Notes: generated from the letters alone by a model not told the origin. 27,060 nucleotides of DNA from Monoglobus sp964442605 (GCA_964442605.1 CAYTZR010000028.1:1-27060); one strand, 5' to 3'. Positions 1 through 7,415 are shown, numbered from the stretch's first letter. Numbers and translations are program-made.

Positions 1-1
1 G

Positions 2-862
2 TTATGTAGCGCCGTATACGAGACCCGTACGTACGGTGCAACGGGAGGTGGAGGGTCATTGCCCTCCGTCTACCCTATTACATTTTCATTACAAAGTGGC
101 AAACTTGGGACGACCAGCGTTATAGTATCTGCAGGCTCTGTTACAGCTGCAGCCGGCGATACAATATCCGTCCCGATATACTTCTTCACGGATGAAGATA
201 TAGATGAGTACAGGTTTACGATGAGCTATGACCCGTCTGTGTTTGAATACGCGTCCGTAACTCCCGTTGATGGAGCTTCGTCATCGGATTTGTTCACCTC
301 GGCCGGTGACGGCGAGATAACGATACTCTACAGCGGCGAGCCAATCGAAAGCGGAGAGGTGTGCAGCATAAACTTTAACGCCGTAAGAAGCGCATTAGAC
401 GGTCAGTATGCGCTTGCGATAAGCAAAACAAGCGTGAAGAGCGGCGGCGAGAGCAACTTTGAATTTGATATTACGGACGGCTTGATAGAACTGAGCGGAT
501 CGAACAATTCAAATCTTGACAAGCTATCGCTCGAAACCGTGCTTACTGACAAGGACGGAAACGACATAAGCGACAAGTCCGAAATCAAAGAAGAAATTAC
601 CGCGAACGTGGTTGTTGATGACATACAGATTGATGAAGCAAGCGGAGAATCGACATTAGTAAATATTATTCTCGCTGTTTACGACAGAGACGGAGCATTG
701 ATAAGCTTTGGAATAATGGAGGCAGATGTTTCGGACACAGGCTATGTATTCACGCATACTGTGGAAATACCCGAGAATGTAGAAGTCGGTACCATAAAAA
801 TGATGGTTTGGAACGATCTGGGCGATATGTCTCCAATCACGGCGGCAAGCACACTGCTGTAA
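2..862 (+). CDS. Secreted cohesin-domain protein, C-terminal part (5' truncated by window edge)
   Basis: The frame is open from the first complete codon of the window (base 2), so this is the 3' part of a larger gene; 286 residues are visible. A Gly-rich GGGGS-like linker lies at about residues 14-19. Residues about 39-167 look like a cohesin fold: a strand with GDTISVPIYF, then the typical MSYDPSVFEYASVTP strand, a hydrophobic strand ending NFNAV, and a closing GLIEL strand. Residues about 169-286 form a beta-rich tail ending in a MMVWNDLGDMSPI motif, a type of C-terminal module I associate with secreted clostridial carbohydrate-active proteins. Cohesins bind dockerins and so assemble extracellular enzyme complexes, but isolated cohesin-like domains also occur in non-cellulosomal surface proteins. 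The TTG at base 59 has no convincing ribosome site and is probably not the true start. The family call is good; the biological role is inferred. Confidence 0.7.
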   Translation, partial: LCSAVYETRTYGATGGGGSLPSVYPITFSLQSGKLGTTSVIVSAGSVTAAAGDTISVPIYFFTDEDIDEYRFTMSYDPSVFEYASVTPVDGASSSDLFTSAGDGEITILYSGEPIESGEVCSINFNAVRSALDGQYALAISKTSVKSGGESNFEFDITDGLIELSGSNNSNLDKLSLETVLTDKDGNDISDKSEIKEEITANVVVDDIQIDEASGESTLVNIILAVYDRDGALISFGIMEADVSDTGYVFTHTVEIPENVEVGTIKMMVWNDLGDMSPITAASTLL

Positions 863-904
863 CACAGGCTGTTTAAAATAATTTAAATAGATTTCTTCCC
901 AAAA

Positions 905-941
905 AAACAACAGATGCGTCAAAGCGGCGCATCTGTTGTTT
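905..941. terminator. Bidirectional intrinsic terminator between convergent genes
   Basis: Perfect 14-bp inverted repeat (905-918 with 928-941, arm AAACAACAGATGCG, 9-nt loop). It sits between the stop of the cohesin-like gene (862) and the stop of the minus-strand DUF975 gene (971). The run of A at 901-907 becomes a U-tract when read on the minus strand, so termination should be strongest for the DUF975 gene. The plus-strand side is followed by a looser T-rich stretch. Confidence 0.8.
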
Positions 942-970
942 ATGAGATGTAATTTTATTTTCAGTCAGGC

Positions 971-1651
971 TTAATTCGTATTCTTCTCACTTTCGTAGAT
1001 ACCGCGCAGGTATTCGTAGAAGTTTGAAAACGCGGCTGAAACATATGGGGCAAGAAAAATAATTCCAATACCGCAGGTGAGAACGCAAAGCAGCAACCAC
1101 CCTATAAAGCTGAGCCCAAGCTTAAACAACCGCCATTTGTGCCCGTATGTCATTTGTTTGCTTATTCTTATCGCGTCAATAGGCTTTATGTTTTCATCGT
1201 CCGCAAGTATAAAAAATGCCATAGAATATCTGAGAGCAGCCACAATTCCCGGAATAACCAGCAAAAGCGACCAAAGGTATATGAATATGTTTGTTAAAAT
1301 AATCAGCAGAAAGGAACGGACGAGAGTGTTTATGCCGCTTGTAAACCCGCTGAAAATATATCCGCTTTCCGAATATCCGCGCCTTACAAACATCAGCATA
1401 TACTTGTAAACGCCGTAAATAATACCGGATTCCGCTATATATAAGATGATAACGCCGAGCAGCGATATAATCAAGATAAGCGGCGGAGTCATTCCGCTCG
1501 GATGTAAAATCTTGTAGAGATTTGACGGAAGCGATGTCAGAATGGCAACCGCGGATAGGCATAAAACCGCTGAAAGCAGCGAACCAATGGTGTTAAGCCA
1601 ATTCCCTCTCAGCTGATTTAATGATATTCTTTTAAAATCTTTGCTTTTCAT
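971..1651 (-). CDS. DUF975 family integral membrane protein
   Basis: 226-residue protein of unknown function, recognised as DUF975 by its C-terminal half: a helix with IPGIVAALRYSMAFFILADD, then DAIRISKQMTYGHKWRLFKL and the LSFIGW segment, ending in a PYVSAAFSNFYEYL stretch. About six hydrophobic helices are visible, at roughly residues 20-42, 57-85, 110-140, 140-160 and 175-210, and there is no signal peptide separate from the first helix. The start is supported by an AGGAGG site just upstream on the minus strand. It is monocistronic: it has its own promoter (1701-1729) and the shared terminator at 905-941. It is convergent with the cohesin-like gene and divergent from the MATE gene. No function is proposed. 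Confidence 0.85.
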   Translation of the reverse strand: MKSKDFKRISLNQLRGNWLNTIGSLLSAVLCLSAVAILTSLPSNLYKILHPSGMTPPLILIISLLGVIILYIAESGIIYGVYKYMLMFVRRGYSESGYIFSGFTSGINTLVRSFLLIILTNIFIYLWSLLLVIPGIVAALRYSMAFFILADDENIKPIDAIRISKQMTYGHKWRLFKLGLSFIGWLLLCVLTCGIGIIFLAPYVSAAFSNFYEYLRGIYESEKNTN

Positions 1652-1700
1652 AATATTAAACCTCCTGTTTAATTAAAAATCATCCTACTCATTCCATTTA

Positions 1701-1729
1701 ATAATACTACATAATACGAATTTAATCAA
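1701..1729 (-). promoter_or_regulatory. Sigma-A-type promoter for the DUF975 gene
   Basis: On the minus strand, TTGATT (1724-1729) is separated by exactly 17 nt from TATTAT (1701-1706). This lies about 50 bp upstream of the DUF975 start codon. Found by eye only. Confidence 0.55.
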
Positions 1730-1775
1730 GGGAATTTTATGACTTACGCGCAAATATTTCAATTTAATAAAACAG

Positions 1776-1804
1776 TTGAATTATAAAATTTATTATGATA
1801 TAAT
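1776..1804 (+). promoter_or_regulatory. Sigma-A-type promoter for the MATE gene/operon
   Basis: TTGAAT (1776-1781), a 17-nt spacer, then a perfect TATAAT (1799-1804). Transcription would begin near 1811, upstream of every candidate start codon of the MATE gene. The -10 box overlaps the first copy of a 13-bp tandem repeat. Confidence 0.6.
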
Positions 1805-1825
1805 TACTAAAGATAATTACTAAAG
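1800..1825 (+). repeat. Perfect 13-bp tandem duplication at the MATE promoter start site
   Basis: The unit ATAATTACTAAAG occurs twice back to back (1800-1812 and 1813-1825). The first copy shares bases with the -10 box and the second covers the probable transcription start and early leader. It looks like a recent slippage or duplication event. Confidence 0.85.
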
Positions 1826-1871
1826 AAATTAATATATAATATATATGATTATACATATAATCATAGAAAGA

Positions 1872-3230
1872 ATGGGGAGAATGATTACTGACTTAACCAA
1901 GGGAAACCCTTCAAAAATGTTATGGGGTTTTTCGATACCTATGCTTTTAAGTGTTGTATTTCAACAGCTTTATAATATAGTTGACAGCGTCGTAGCCGGT
2001 AAGTTTGTCAGTGCCCAAGCGTTAGCCGCTGTAGGCGCTTCCTATCCGATTACGATGATTTTTATGGCTATTGCCACAGGAGCAAATGTCGGAGCCGCAG
2101 TTATTATTTCGCAGCTCTTTGGCGCAAAAAGATATGAAAGCCTGAAAACTTCTATTTTTACATCTGTAATATCAATGGTGGCTCTTGCCGCCGTGCTGAC
2201 GATTTTGGGCAATGCTTTTAGCAGCGGTATGTTAAGGCTGCTCAACACTCCTGAAAATATTTTTTCGGATTCGGAAACCTATCTGAATATTTACGTATGG
2301 GGTCTTATATTCCTGTTCTTATATAATATTTGCACAGGCATATTTACCGCGCTTGGCGACAGCAAAACGCCTCTGTATTTTCTTGTTGCCTCGTCAGTAG
2401 GAAATATAATACTTGACCTTGTGTTTGTGATTTTATTAAAGCTGGGTGTCGCCGGTGTCGCATGGGCAACGTTTATCGCGCAGGGTATATCCTCTGTAGT
2501 AGCCTTTGCTGTAGTGTTTAAAAGAATTAAGAATATAAAATCCGACAAGTATAATAAGTTTTCATTTTCTATGCTGAAACGTATAGCGGGTGTCGCTGTT
2601 CCGAGTATGCTGCAGCAGAGCTTTGTTTCTGTCGGAAATTTGTTCATACAGGGACGTGTAAACACCTTCGGTTCCGATGTTATAGCGGGCTACAGCGCGG
2701 CGGTAAAGCTAAATACATTCGCGGTAACAAGCTTTACAACTCTCGGCAACGCGATGTCGAGCTATACTGCCCAAAATTTAGGAGCCGGCAAGCTGTTTAG
2801 AATACCAAAAGGGCTGAAAGCCGGAATTGTTATGCTTATAATTATTGCGCTGCCATTTTTTGCGGCATATTTTGTGTTTTCCGGAGTTATGATGAAAATC
2901 TTTGTAAGCGGAGGTGAAGCGGAGATAATTACTATAGGAAAAACGTTTTTGAAAATTGTTTCGCCGTTTTATTTTATAGTAGCGTCGAAGCTTACTATAG
3001 ACGGTCTTTTGAGAGGTGCGGGACGAATAAAAGAATTTATGACGGCAACGTTTGCCGATTTGCTTTTGAGAGTTGTTTTGGCTTATCTGCTATCGTATGC
3101 CATGAACTCCGAGGTAGGCATATGGATGTCATGGCCTATCGGCTGGACTATAGCCTCTATGCTTTCATGGCTGTTTTATTTGATATATTACAGGAATGTG
3201 ATAAGCAAGGAGCGTAAAGAATCAAACTAA
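1872..3230 (+). CDS. MATE family efflux transporter
   Basis: Inner-membrane multidrug/toxin extrusion antiporter (Na+ or H+ driven in the family; the substrate cannot be read from sequence). The N-terminus carries the typical LTKGNPSKMLWGFSIPML entry and FQQLYNIVDSVVAGKFV in helix 1. About twelve hydrophobic helices follow in two MatE repeats, the second starting near RIAGVAVPSMLQQS. Length is about 452 residues, normal for the family. The start is uncertain. ATGs at 1845, 1872 and 1881 are in frame, and the purine-rich GGGGAGA lies directly against the last one, so no ribosome site is well spaced. I chose 1872; MITDLTKG at 1881 is equally plausible from family alignment. Only 29 bp separate its stop from the next gene, suggesting co-transcription. 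Confidence 0.9.
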   Translation: MGRMITDLTKGNPSKMLWGFSIPMLLSVVFQQLYNIVDSVVAGKFVSAQALAAVGASYPITMIFMAIATGANVGAAVIISQLFGAKRYESLKTSIFTSVISMVALAAVLTILGNAFSSGMLRLLNTPENIFSDSETYLNIYVWGLIFLFLYNICTGIFTALGDSKTPLYFLVASSVGNIILDLVFVILLKLGVAGVAWATFIAQGISSVVAFAVVFKRIKNIKSDKYNKFSFSMLKRIAGVAVPSMLQQSFVSVGNLFIQGRVNTFGSDVIAGYSAAVKLNTFAVTSFTTLGNAMSSYTAQNLGAGKLFRIPKGLKAGIVMLIIIALPFFAAYFVFSGVMMKIFVSGGEAEIITIGKTFLKIVSPFYFIVASKLTIDGLLRGAGRIKEFMTATFADLLLRVVLAYLLSYAMNSEVGIWMSWPIGWTIASMLSWLFYLIYYRNVISKERKESN

Positions 3231-3259
3231 AATAAGCAGTGAGGAGGATGACACTAAAA

Positions 3260-4546
3260 ATGTCGGTCAATTCATTTGAATATTTAAAACAGGAATTTGG
3301 AATTAAGGATGCGGCGCTTGAGCTTTATAAGTCGGCTTCAAGAGATTTGGAGAAGATTTTTTCCGATATTGAGGAAATAGCGGCATATAATCAAGCAAAG
3401 GTTTTGAAAGCCTTTCGCGCAAATCGTATTTCATATGCACATCTTGGAGAAACAACAGGCTATGGCTATGACGATATGGGACGTGATGCTCTGGACCGAG
3501 TTTACGCTGAGATAGTCGGAGCTGAGGACGCTATGGTACGCCATAATATTGTTTCGGGAACGCAGGCAATATCATCGTGCCTGTTTGCTGTACTGCGCCC
3601 CGGTGATGTTTTGGCATCTGTCGCAGGTTCGCCGTATGATACAATGGAGGAGGTTATCGGAATTCGTGAGGGCGAGCACGGCAATATGGGTTCTCTTAAG
3701 GATTTTGGCGTTTCCTACAGACAGGTTGATATGATTGACGGCAAAATCGATTATTGCGGTATAGAAAGCTTGCTGAAAGTCGAAAAAATTAAGGCGGTTC
3801 TTATACAGCGCTCACGCGGTTATGATTGGCGCGACTCGCTGACCGTTTGTGAAATAGGAAAAATAATTTCGCTGATTAAATCAATAAGTCCCGAAACCTT
3901 ATGTATAGTTGACAACTGCTATGGAATATTTGTTGAAAAGCAGGAGCCTACAGAGGTCGGAGCTGATTTAATCGTTGGTTCTCTTATAAAGAACGCGGGA
4001 GGAAGTCTCGCTCTCAGCGGAGGTTATATCGCCGGGACGGAGGAATGTGTAAGAAATGTCGGATACCGATTAACCGCACCCGGACTCGGCAAGCATGTCG
4101 GCGCCAGTCTCGGTATGAACAGGAACATGTATCAGGGAATTTTTATGGCTCCGCATGTTGTTGCTGAGAGTCTTAAAACTGCCGTGCTGTGTGCGGCTAT
4201 CTTTGAAAAGCTTGGCTACGACGTTTGTCCTGCGTCAAACGCTACGCGAAGCGATATTATTCAGGCTGTTAAGTTTGGAAGTCCGGAGAAGGTTATAAAA
4301 TTTTGTCGGGCTATACAGAAAGGTTCGCCGATAGACAGCTTTGTTACACCCGAACCATGGGATATGCCGGGATACGACTCTCCGGTTATTATGGCGGCCG
4401 GTGCGTTTGTTCAGGGTGCTTCAATTGAGCTTTCGGCTGACGCGCCGATATGCGAGCCTTACATTGCTTATATGCAGGGCGGCGTGATTTATGACAGTGC
4501 AAAAATAGGAATTTTAATCGCGGCATCTGAATTTATAGAAAGCTAA
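3260..4546 (+). CDS. PLP-dependent 'methionine gamma-lyase-like / aluminium resistance' family protein (YnbB-like)
   Basis: 428-residue fold-type I PLP enzyme of the family often annotated as methionine gamma-lyase or aluminium resistance protein (YnbB in Bacillus). The N-terminal part contains YAHLGETTGYGYDDMGRD, followed by RHNIVSGTQAIS and the cofactor-pocket segment VDNCYGIFVE. The internal-aldimine lysine is most likely K244 in VGSLIKNAGG. The C-terminal part includes an EPWDMPGYDSPVIMA segment that I associate with this family. The true reaction of the family is not settled; C-S lyase activity on a sulfur amino acid is inferred from fold membership. A GTG-initiated frame opens at 3239, but it overlaps the GAGGAGG ribosome site (3241-3247), so ATG 3260 is preferred. 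It lies between the MATE gene and a Cys-rich gene, probably in one transcript. Confidence 0.85.
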   Translation: MSVNSFEYLKQEFGIKDAALELYKSASRDLEKIFSDIEEIAAYNQAKVLKAFRANRISYAHLGETTGYGYDDMGRDALDRVYAEIVGAEDAMVRHNIVSGTQAISSCLFAVLRPGDVLASVAGSPYDTMEEVIGIREGEHGNMGSLKDFGVSYRQVDMIDGKIDYCGIESLLKVEKIKAVLIQRSRGYDWRDSLTVCEIGKIISLIKSISPETLCIVDNCYGIFVEKQEPTEVGADLIVGSLIKNAGGSLALSGGYIAGTEECVRNVGYRLTAPGLGKHVGASLGMNRNMYQGIFMAPHVVAESLKTAVLCAAIFEKLGYDVCPASNATRSDIIQAVKFGSPEKVIKFCRAIQKGSPIDSFVTPEPWDMPGYDSPVIMAAGAFVQGASIELSADAPICEPYIAYMQGGVIYDSAKIGILIAASEFIES

Positions 4547-4557
4547 GGAGTGGTACT

Positions 4558-4773
4558 ATGGCAAAAATGTGCGTGCTTTATGACAGAATTTGCAACGGCT
4601 GCGGCGAGTGCGATTACTGCGATATTAACCCGTTAAAGCTGTGCGATAACTGTGGAAAGTGTATAGACAGCGGTAAGGAATATCAGGAAATTAAAATTGA
4701 CGCTGTAATAACCTCGGAGCGGCATGAAGATAAACGGCATATACACGGTCATGACTGCGGCTGCGGAGATTGA
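4558..4773 (+). CDS. Small Cys/His-rich protein, unknown function
   Basis: 71 residues with ten cysteines. Four are spaced by two residues (C12, C15, C18, C21), then come C29, C32, C35, and a C-terminal HIHGHDCGCGD tail carries C67 and C69. Further histidines at 56, 61, 63 and 65 make a metal-binding role (Fe-S cluster or zinc) likely, but the pattern is not a standard 2[4Fe-4S] ferredoxin: no fourth cysteine followed by proline closes each cluster. The start has a clear AAGGAGTGG site, and the gene begins 11 bp after the stop of the PLP-enzyme gene, so the two are almost certainly co-expressed. It might act as a metallochaperone, electron carrier or sulfur acceptor for its neighbour; this is inference. 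Confidence 0.8.
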   Translation: MAKMCVLYDRICNGCGECDYCDINPLKLCDNCGKCIDSGKEYQEIKIDAVITSERHEDKRHIHGHDCGCGD

Positions 4774-4815
4774 TGATTTTCAATTTATTAAGCTTTTTAT
4801 TACGCTTTTTACGGC

Positions 4816-4848
4816 AAAGACGGCATAGCGTTTAACCATGCCGTCTTT
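4816..4848 (+). terminator. Intrinsic terminator after the MATE/PLP/Cys-rich unit
   Basis: Perfect 11-bp inverted repeat (AAAGACGGCAT at 4816-4826, ATGCCGTCTTT at 4838-4848) with an 11-nt loop, followed by a T-rich stretch. It lies 43 bp past the stop of the Cys-rich gene. Confidence 0.75.
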
Positions 4849-4952
4849 AATTCCGTTTTATTCGGCGTATTTAAACTGAGTTCGATATATCGTTATACTC
4901 CGAATGCTGAATAAATTTCCAATACATTGGATTTACAGCTTTTCTCAGTTTC

Positions 4953-5171
4953 TTAGCCCTGCTGCCGGTTTGCCGCATCTTGTTCATATTTTTGAATCAT
5001 CTTCCTTACCATCTGGCCTCCTATGCTTCCGGCCTGTCTTGATGTCAATTCTCCGTTATAACCCTTGTTAAGAGTAACACCTACTTCAGATGCCGCTTCC
5101 ATCTTGAATTGGTCCATAGCAGCCTTTGCCTGAGGTACTACCAATTTATTGGAACTGTTTGAATTTGCCAT
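4953..5171 (-). CDS. Alpha/beta-type small acid-soluble spore protein (SASP)
   Basis: 72-residue DNA-binding protein that saturates spore DNA in the forespore, protects it from UV and heat, and is degraded at germination. Recognised by LVVPQAKAAMDQFKMEAASE, the segment around the germination-protease (GPR) cleavage region (EAASEVGVTL), and the conserved LTSRQAGSIGGQMVRKMI helix. Length is normal for the family. A GTG four codons upstream (5183) overlaps the AAGGAGTG ribosome site, so ATG at 5171 is taken as the start. The gene is monocistronic, convergent with the Cys-rich gene. Its upstream region carries a candidate forespore sigma-G promoter. This gene is direct evidence that the organism belongs to a spore-forming lineage. 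Confidence 0.95.
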   Translation of the reverse strand: MANSNSSNKLVVPQAKAAMDQFKMEAASEVGVTLNKGYNGELTSRQAGSIGGQMVRKMIQKYEQDAANRQQG

Positions 5172-5216
5172 TTTATTTTTCACTCCTTATCTTTTTCTGT
5201 AATTCATGTGCTGCAA

Positions 5217-5247
5217 TAGTATTTTGTGAGATAAGTCCGTTTATTAT
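5217..5247 (-). promoter_or_regulatory. Candidate sigma-G promoter of the SASP gene
   Basis: On the minus strand, ATAATA (5242-5247), an 18-nt spacer and AATACTA (5217-5223) resemble the Bacillus sigma-G pattern TGAATA-N17/18-CATACTA, with the better match in the -10 element. The distance to the start codon is about 45 bp. SASP genes are classical sigma-G targets, which raises plausibility. Confidence 0.4.
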
Positions 5248-5309
5248 ACAAGTAAATTATGGTTAAATGTATCTGTATTATATAACGAATTTTATTTCAC
5301 AAAAACATT

Positions 5310-5385
5310 GTTCCCGAATATTTTTAAATTATTTTATATTTTAGCGTTAATATTTTAAAAAAAATTATATAAAATATTTTTGAAC
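5310..5385. repeat. Large imperfect AT-rich palindrome in the SASP-pgi intergenic region
   Basis: The 307-bp gap 5172-5478 between the SASP start and pgi holds the SASP ribosome site and promoter, this palindrome, the pgi promoter and the pgi ribosome site; nothing else is seen. The palindrome starts GTTCCCGAATATTTT (5310) and ends AAAATATTTTTGAAC (5385), with nested A/T-rich arms around a central AGCG. In an AT-rich genome part of this symmetry can be chance. It could act as a weak bidirectional transcription barrier. Confidence 0.35.
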
Positions 5386-5402
5386 ATTTTTAATAATAGG
5401 TA

Positions 5403-5431
5403 TTGCACAAATTTTTTTATTATGGTAAAAT
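5403..5431 (+). promoter_or_regulatory. Sigma-A-type promoter of pgi
   Basis: TTGCAC (5403-5408), a 17-nt spacer and TAAAAT (5426-5431). The predicted start near 5438 gives a leader of about 40 nt ending in an AAAAGGAG ribosome site. Confidence 0.55.
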
Positions 5432-5478
5432 AATTTTAGTGAAATTAATTAATTTATATAATAAAAGGAGTAATACTT

Positions 5479-6816
5479 ATGAAGAAGAATGTTACGTTTA
5501 ACTATCGCAGAGCGCTTGGCTTTTTCTCGCAGGAGGAAGTTGACAATTTACAGCCCCAAATCGAAGCTGTTGACAAGGTTTTGATGGGCAAGACAGGTGC
5601 GGGCAATGACTTTTTGGGTTGGATTGATCTCCCTGTTGATTATGATAAGGAAGAATTTGCGAGAATTAAATCTGCTGCCGAAAAAATCAGAAAGGACAGC
5701 GATGTGCTTTTGGTTGTCGGTATAGGCGGCTCTTATTTGGGTGCAAAGGCTGCATGCGATTTCCTCGGCGGTCCTTTCTACAATATGACCGAGAAGCCTC
5801 AGATTATTTTCTGCGGCAATAATATTAGTCCCAATTATCTAAATGATGTTTTAAAGACGATTGAGGGCAAGGATGTTTCCGTAAACATTATTTCAAAGTC
5901 GGGAACTACTACAGAGCCGGCGATTGCTTTCAGAATTTTAAAGAATTATGTTGAGGAAAAATACGGTAAGGAGGAAGCAAAGTCCAGAATTTACGCCACA
6001 ACCGATAAGGCAAGAGGCGCTCTTAAGAACTTGGCAGACGAGGAAGGCTATGAGACCTTTGTTGTTCCAGATGATGTAGGGGGCAGATATTCTGTGCTTA
6101 CGGCTGTTGGCTTGCTGCCAATCGCTGTTTCGGGCGCCGATATTGACGCAATGATGCAGGGCGCAGCAGACGCAAGAGAGATGTATTCAAAGCCTTGTCT
6201 TAAAGAAAATGAGTGCTATCAGTATGCTGCTATAAGAAACATTCTTCAGCAAAAGGGTAAGACAATAGAAATGCTGGTTAATTATGAGCCTGAGCTTCAG
6301 TATTTTATTGAATGGTGGAAGCAGCTCTACGGCGAGAGCGAGGGCAAGGATAAGAAGGGTATATTCCCAGCCGGCGCATCATTCTCAACCGATCTTCATT
6401 CAATGGGTCAGTATATTCAGGACGGCAGAAGACAGTTATTTGAAACTGTACTGTATGTTAAAAATTCAAAGTCCGATATAGAGATGACGACTGATAAAGA
6501 TAATGTCGATGGGCTTAACTTCTTAGCCGGAAAGACAATGGATTATGTTAATAAAAAGGCGTTTGAGGGAACTCTGTTGGCTCACACGGACGGAGGAGTT
6601 CCTAACCTCATCGTTGAGCTTGAGTCGCTTGATGAATATACATTCGGTCAGTTGGTTTACTTCTTTGAAAAGGCATGCGGCATAAGCGGATATCTGCTTG
6701 GTGTCAACCCATTCAATCAGCCCGGCGTTGAAAGCTACAAGAAGAACATGTTTGCTTTGCTGGGCAAGCCCGGTTATGAAGCTGATAAGGAAGCGTTAGA
6801 GGCAAGACTTAAATAA
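5479..6816 (+). CDS. pgi: Glucose-6-phosphate isomerase
   Basis: 445-residue cytoplasmic enzyme interconverting glucose-6-phosphate and fructose-6-phosphate in glycolysis and gluconeogenesis. Visible signatures are VGIGGSYLGAKAACDFLGG, the phosphate-binding SKSGTTTEPAIAFR, DVGGRYSVLTAVGLLP, and the catalytic GESEGKDKKGIFPAGA (Glu about 286-288). The TDLHSMGQYIQDGRR segment holds the active-site His (about 309), and the C-terminal NPFNQPGVESYKK the active-site Lys (about 424). Length fits the compact bacterial PGI subfamily typical of Bacillota (about 450 residues). The start ATG is preceded by AAAAGGAG with good spacing. It is probably monocistronic: an own promoter lies upstream and a fresh promoter lies in front of the next gene. 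A purely A/T 10-bp hairpin (6815-6839) overlapping the stop may be a weak terminator. Confidence 0.97.
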   Translation: MKKNVTFNYRRALGFFSQEEVDNLQPQIEAVDKVLMGKTGAGNDFLGWIDLPVDYDKEEFARIKSAAEKIRKDSDVLLVVGIGGSYLGAKAACDFLGGPFYNMTEKPQIIFCGNNISPNYLNDVLKTIEGKDVSVNIISKSGTTTEPAIAFRILKNYVEEKYGKEEAKSRIYATTDKARGALKNLADEEGYETFVVPDDVGGRYSVLTAVGLLPIAVSGADIDAMMQGAADAREMYSKPCLKENECYQYAAIRNILQQKGKTIEMLVNYEPELQYFIEWWKQLYGESEGKDKKGIFPAGASFSTDLHSMGQYIQDGRRQLFETVLYVKNSKSDIEMTTDKDNVDGLNFLAGKTMDYVNKKAFEGTLLAHTDGGVPNLIVELESLDEYTFGQLVYFFEKACGISGYLLGVNPFNQPGVESYKKNMFALLGKPGYEADKEALEARLK

Positions 6817-6844
6817 ATTTTAATATTTCATTAAAATTTTGTTC

Positions 6845-6873
6845 TTGCTTATTATAAATATATATGTTAAAAT
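6845..6873 (+). promoter_or_regulatory. Sigma-A-type promoter of the P-loop gene
   Basis: TTGCTT (6845-6850), a 17-nt spacer and TAAAAT (6868-6873), about 38 bp ahead of the start codon at 6912. Confidence 0.5.
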
Positions 6874-6911
6874 GTCATTATATTTAATACAAAGGAAAGG
6901 CGGTAGTAACA

Positions 6912-7325
6912 ATGATAAATATACATATCGGACTGAAGGGCTGCGGTAAAACAAAGAGGATTATCGATGCGGTAAACAACGCTGTTAATGTTGAGCATGG
7001 AAATGTTGTTTGCATAACAGACGGTAATCGCCTGATACACGACATTGACAGAAAGGTTAGACTTATCAATACCGAAGACTTTAATATCAGAAACTTTGAT
7101 ATGTTTGAGGGTTTGATTTGCGGTCTTATAGCGCAGGATTTCGATATTACTCACATTTTTATTGACAGTGTATTTAAGAGCGTCCCCAGCGGCGATATGA
7201 CCTCAATTGAGGGATTTGTTGAAAGTCTTGAGAAGCTTGAGGCAAAGTTCAACGTATCCTTTACGTTGATGGTTAGTGCGGATGCGTCGTTAGCCGGTCC
7301 GAAAGTGGGTAAATATGCCGAATAA
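6912..7325 (+). CDS. Small P-loop NTPase-like protein, unknown function
   Basis: 137 residues. A Walker A motif GLKGCGKT lies at 7-14 right after the first beta strand (INIHI), and a hydrophobic strand ending in Asp (ITHIFIDS, D85) is a good Walker B. A later strand FTLMVSAD (117-124) could be a sensor-like element. The arrangement resembles a minimal RecA/thymidine-kinase-type nucleotide-binding core, but no zinc ribbon, lid or partner domain is visible, so the substrate is unknown. The ribosome site AAAGGAAAGG is good, and it has its own promoter and is followed by palindromes and a hairpin. I recognise no named family; annotations such as PilT-like for such small proteins are not supported by anything seen here. 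Confidence 0.8.
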   Translation: MINIHIGLKGCGKTKRIIDAVNNAVNVEHGNVVCITDGNRLIHDIDRKVRLINTEDFNIRNFDMFEGLICGLIAQDFDITHIFIDSVFKSVPSGDMTSIEGFVESLEKLEAKFNVSFTLMVSADASLAGPKVGKYAE

Positions 7326-7383
7326 CATCATTTTCGAATAACGTTATTTTTTAGTGAAGATTAATAATCTTAAGCTAAAATTG

Positions 7384-7412
7384 TTGACTTAATTGTAATT
7401 TTGTGTTATTGT
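7384..7412 (+). promoter_or_regulatory. Candidate promoter of thrC
   Basis: TTGACT (7384-7389), a 17-nt spacer and TATTGT (7407-7412). The start point would fall at about 7419, inside the 5' arm of the hairpin at 7416-7439, so the messenger would begin with a stem-loop. The alternative is that this match is accidental and the hairpin terminates the upstream P-loop gene. Confidence 0.4.
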
Positions 7413-7415
7413 ATA

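Noticed and set aside
59..862. TTG at 59 as the start of a 267-codon gene
   Set aside because: The frame is open to the window edge, and the upstream codons encode a plausible Gly-rich linker continuous with the cohesin domain, so the gene is truncated rather than starting here.
1077..1562. Open frames on both strands inside the DUF975 gene
   Set aside because: They lie within a well-supported membrane-protein gene in other frames and lack ribosome sites or family features.
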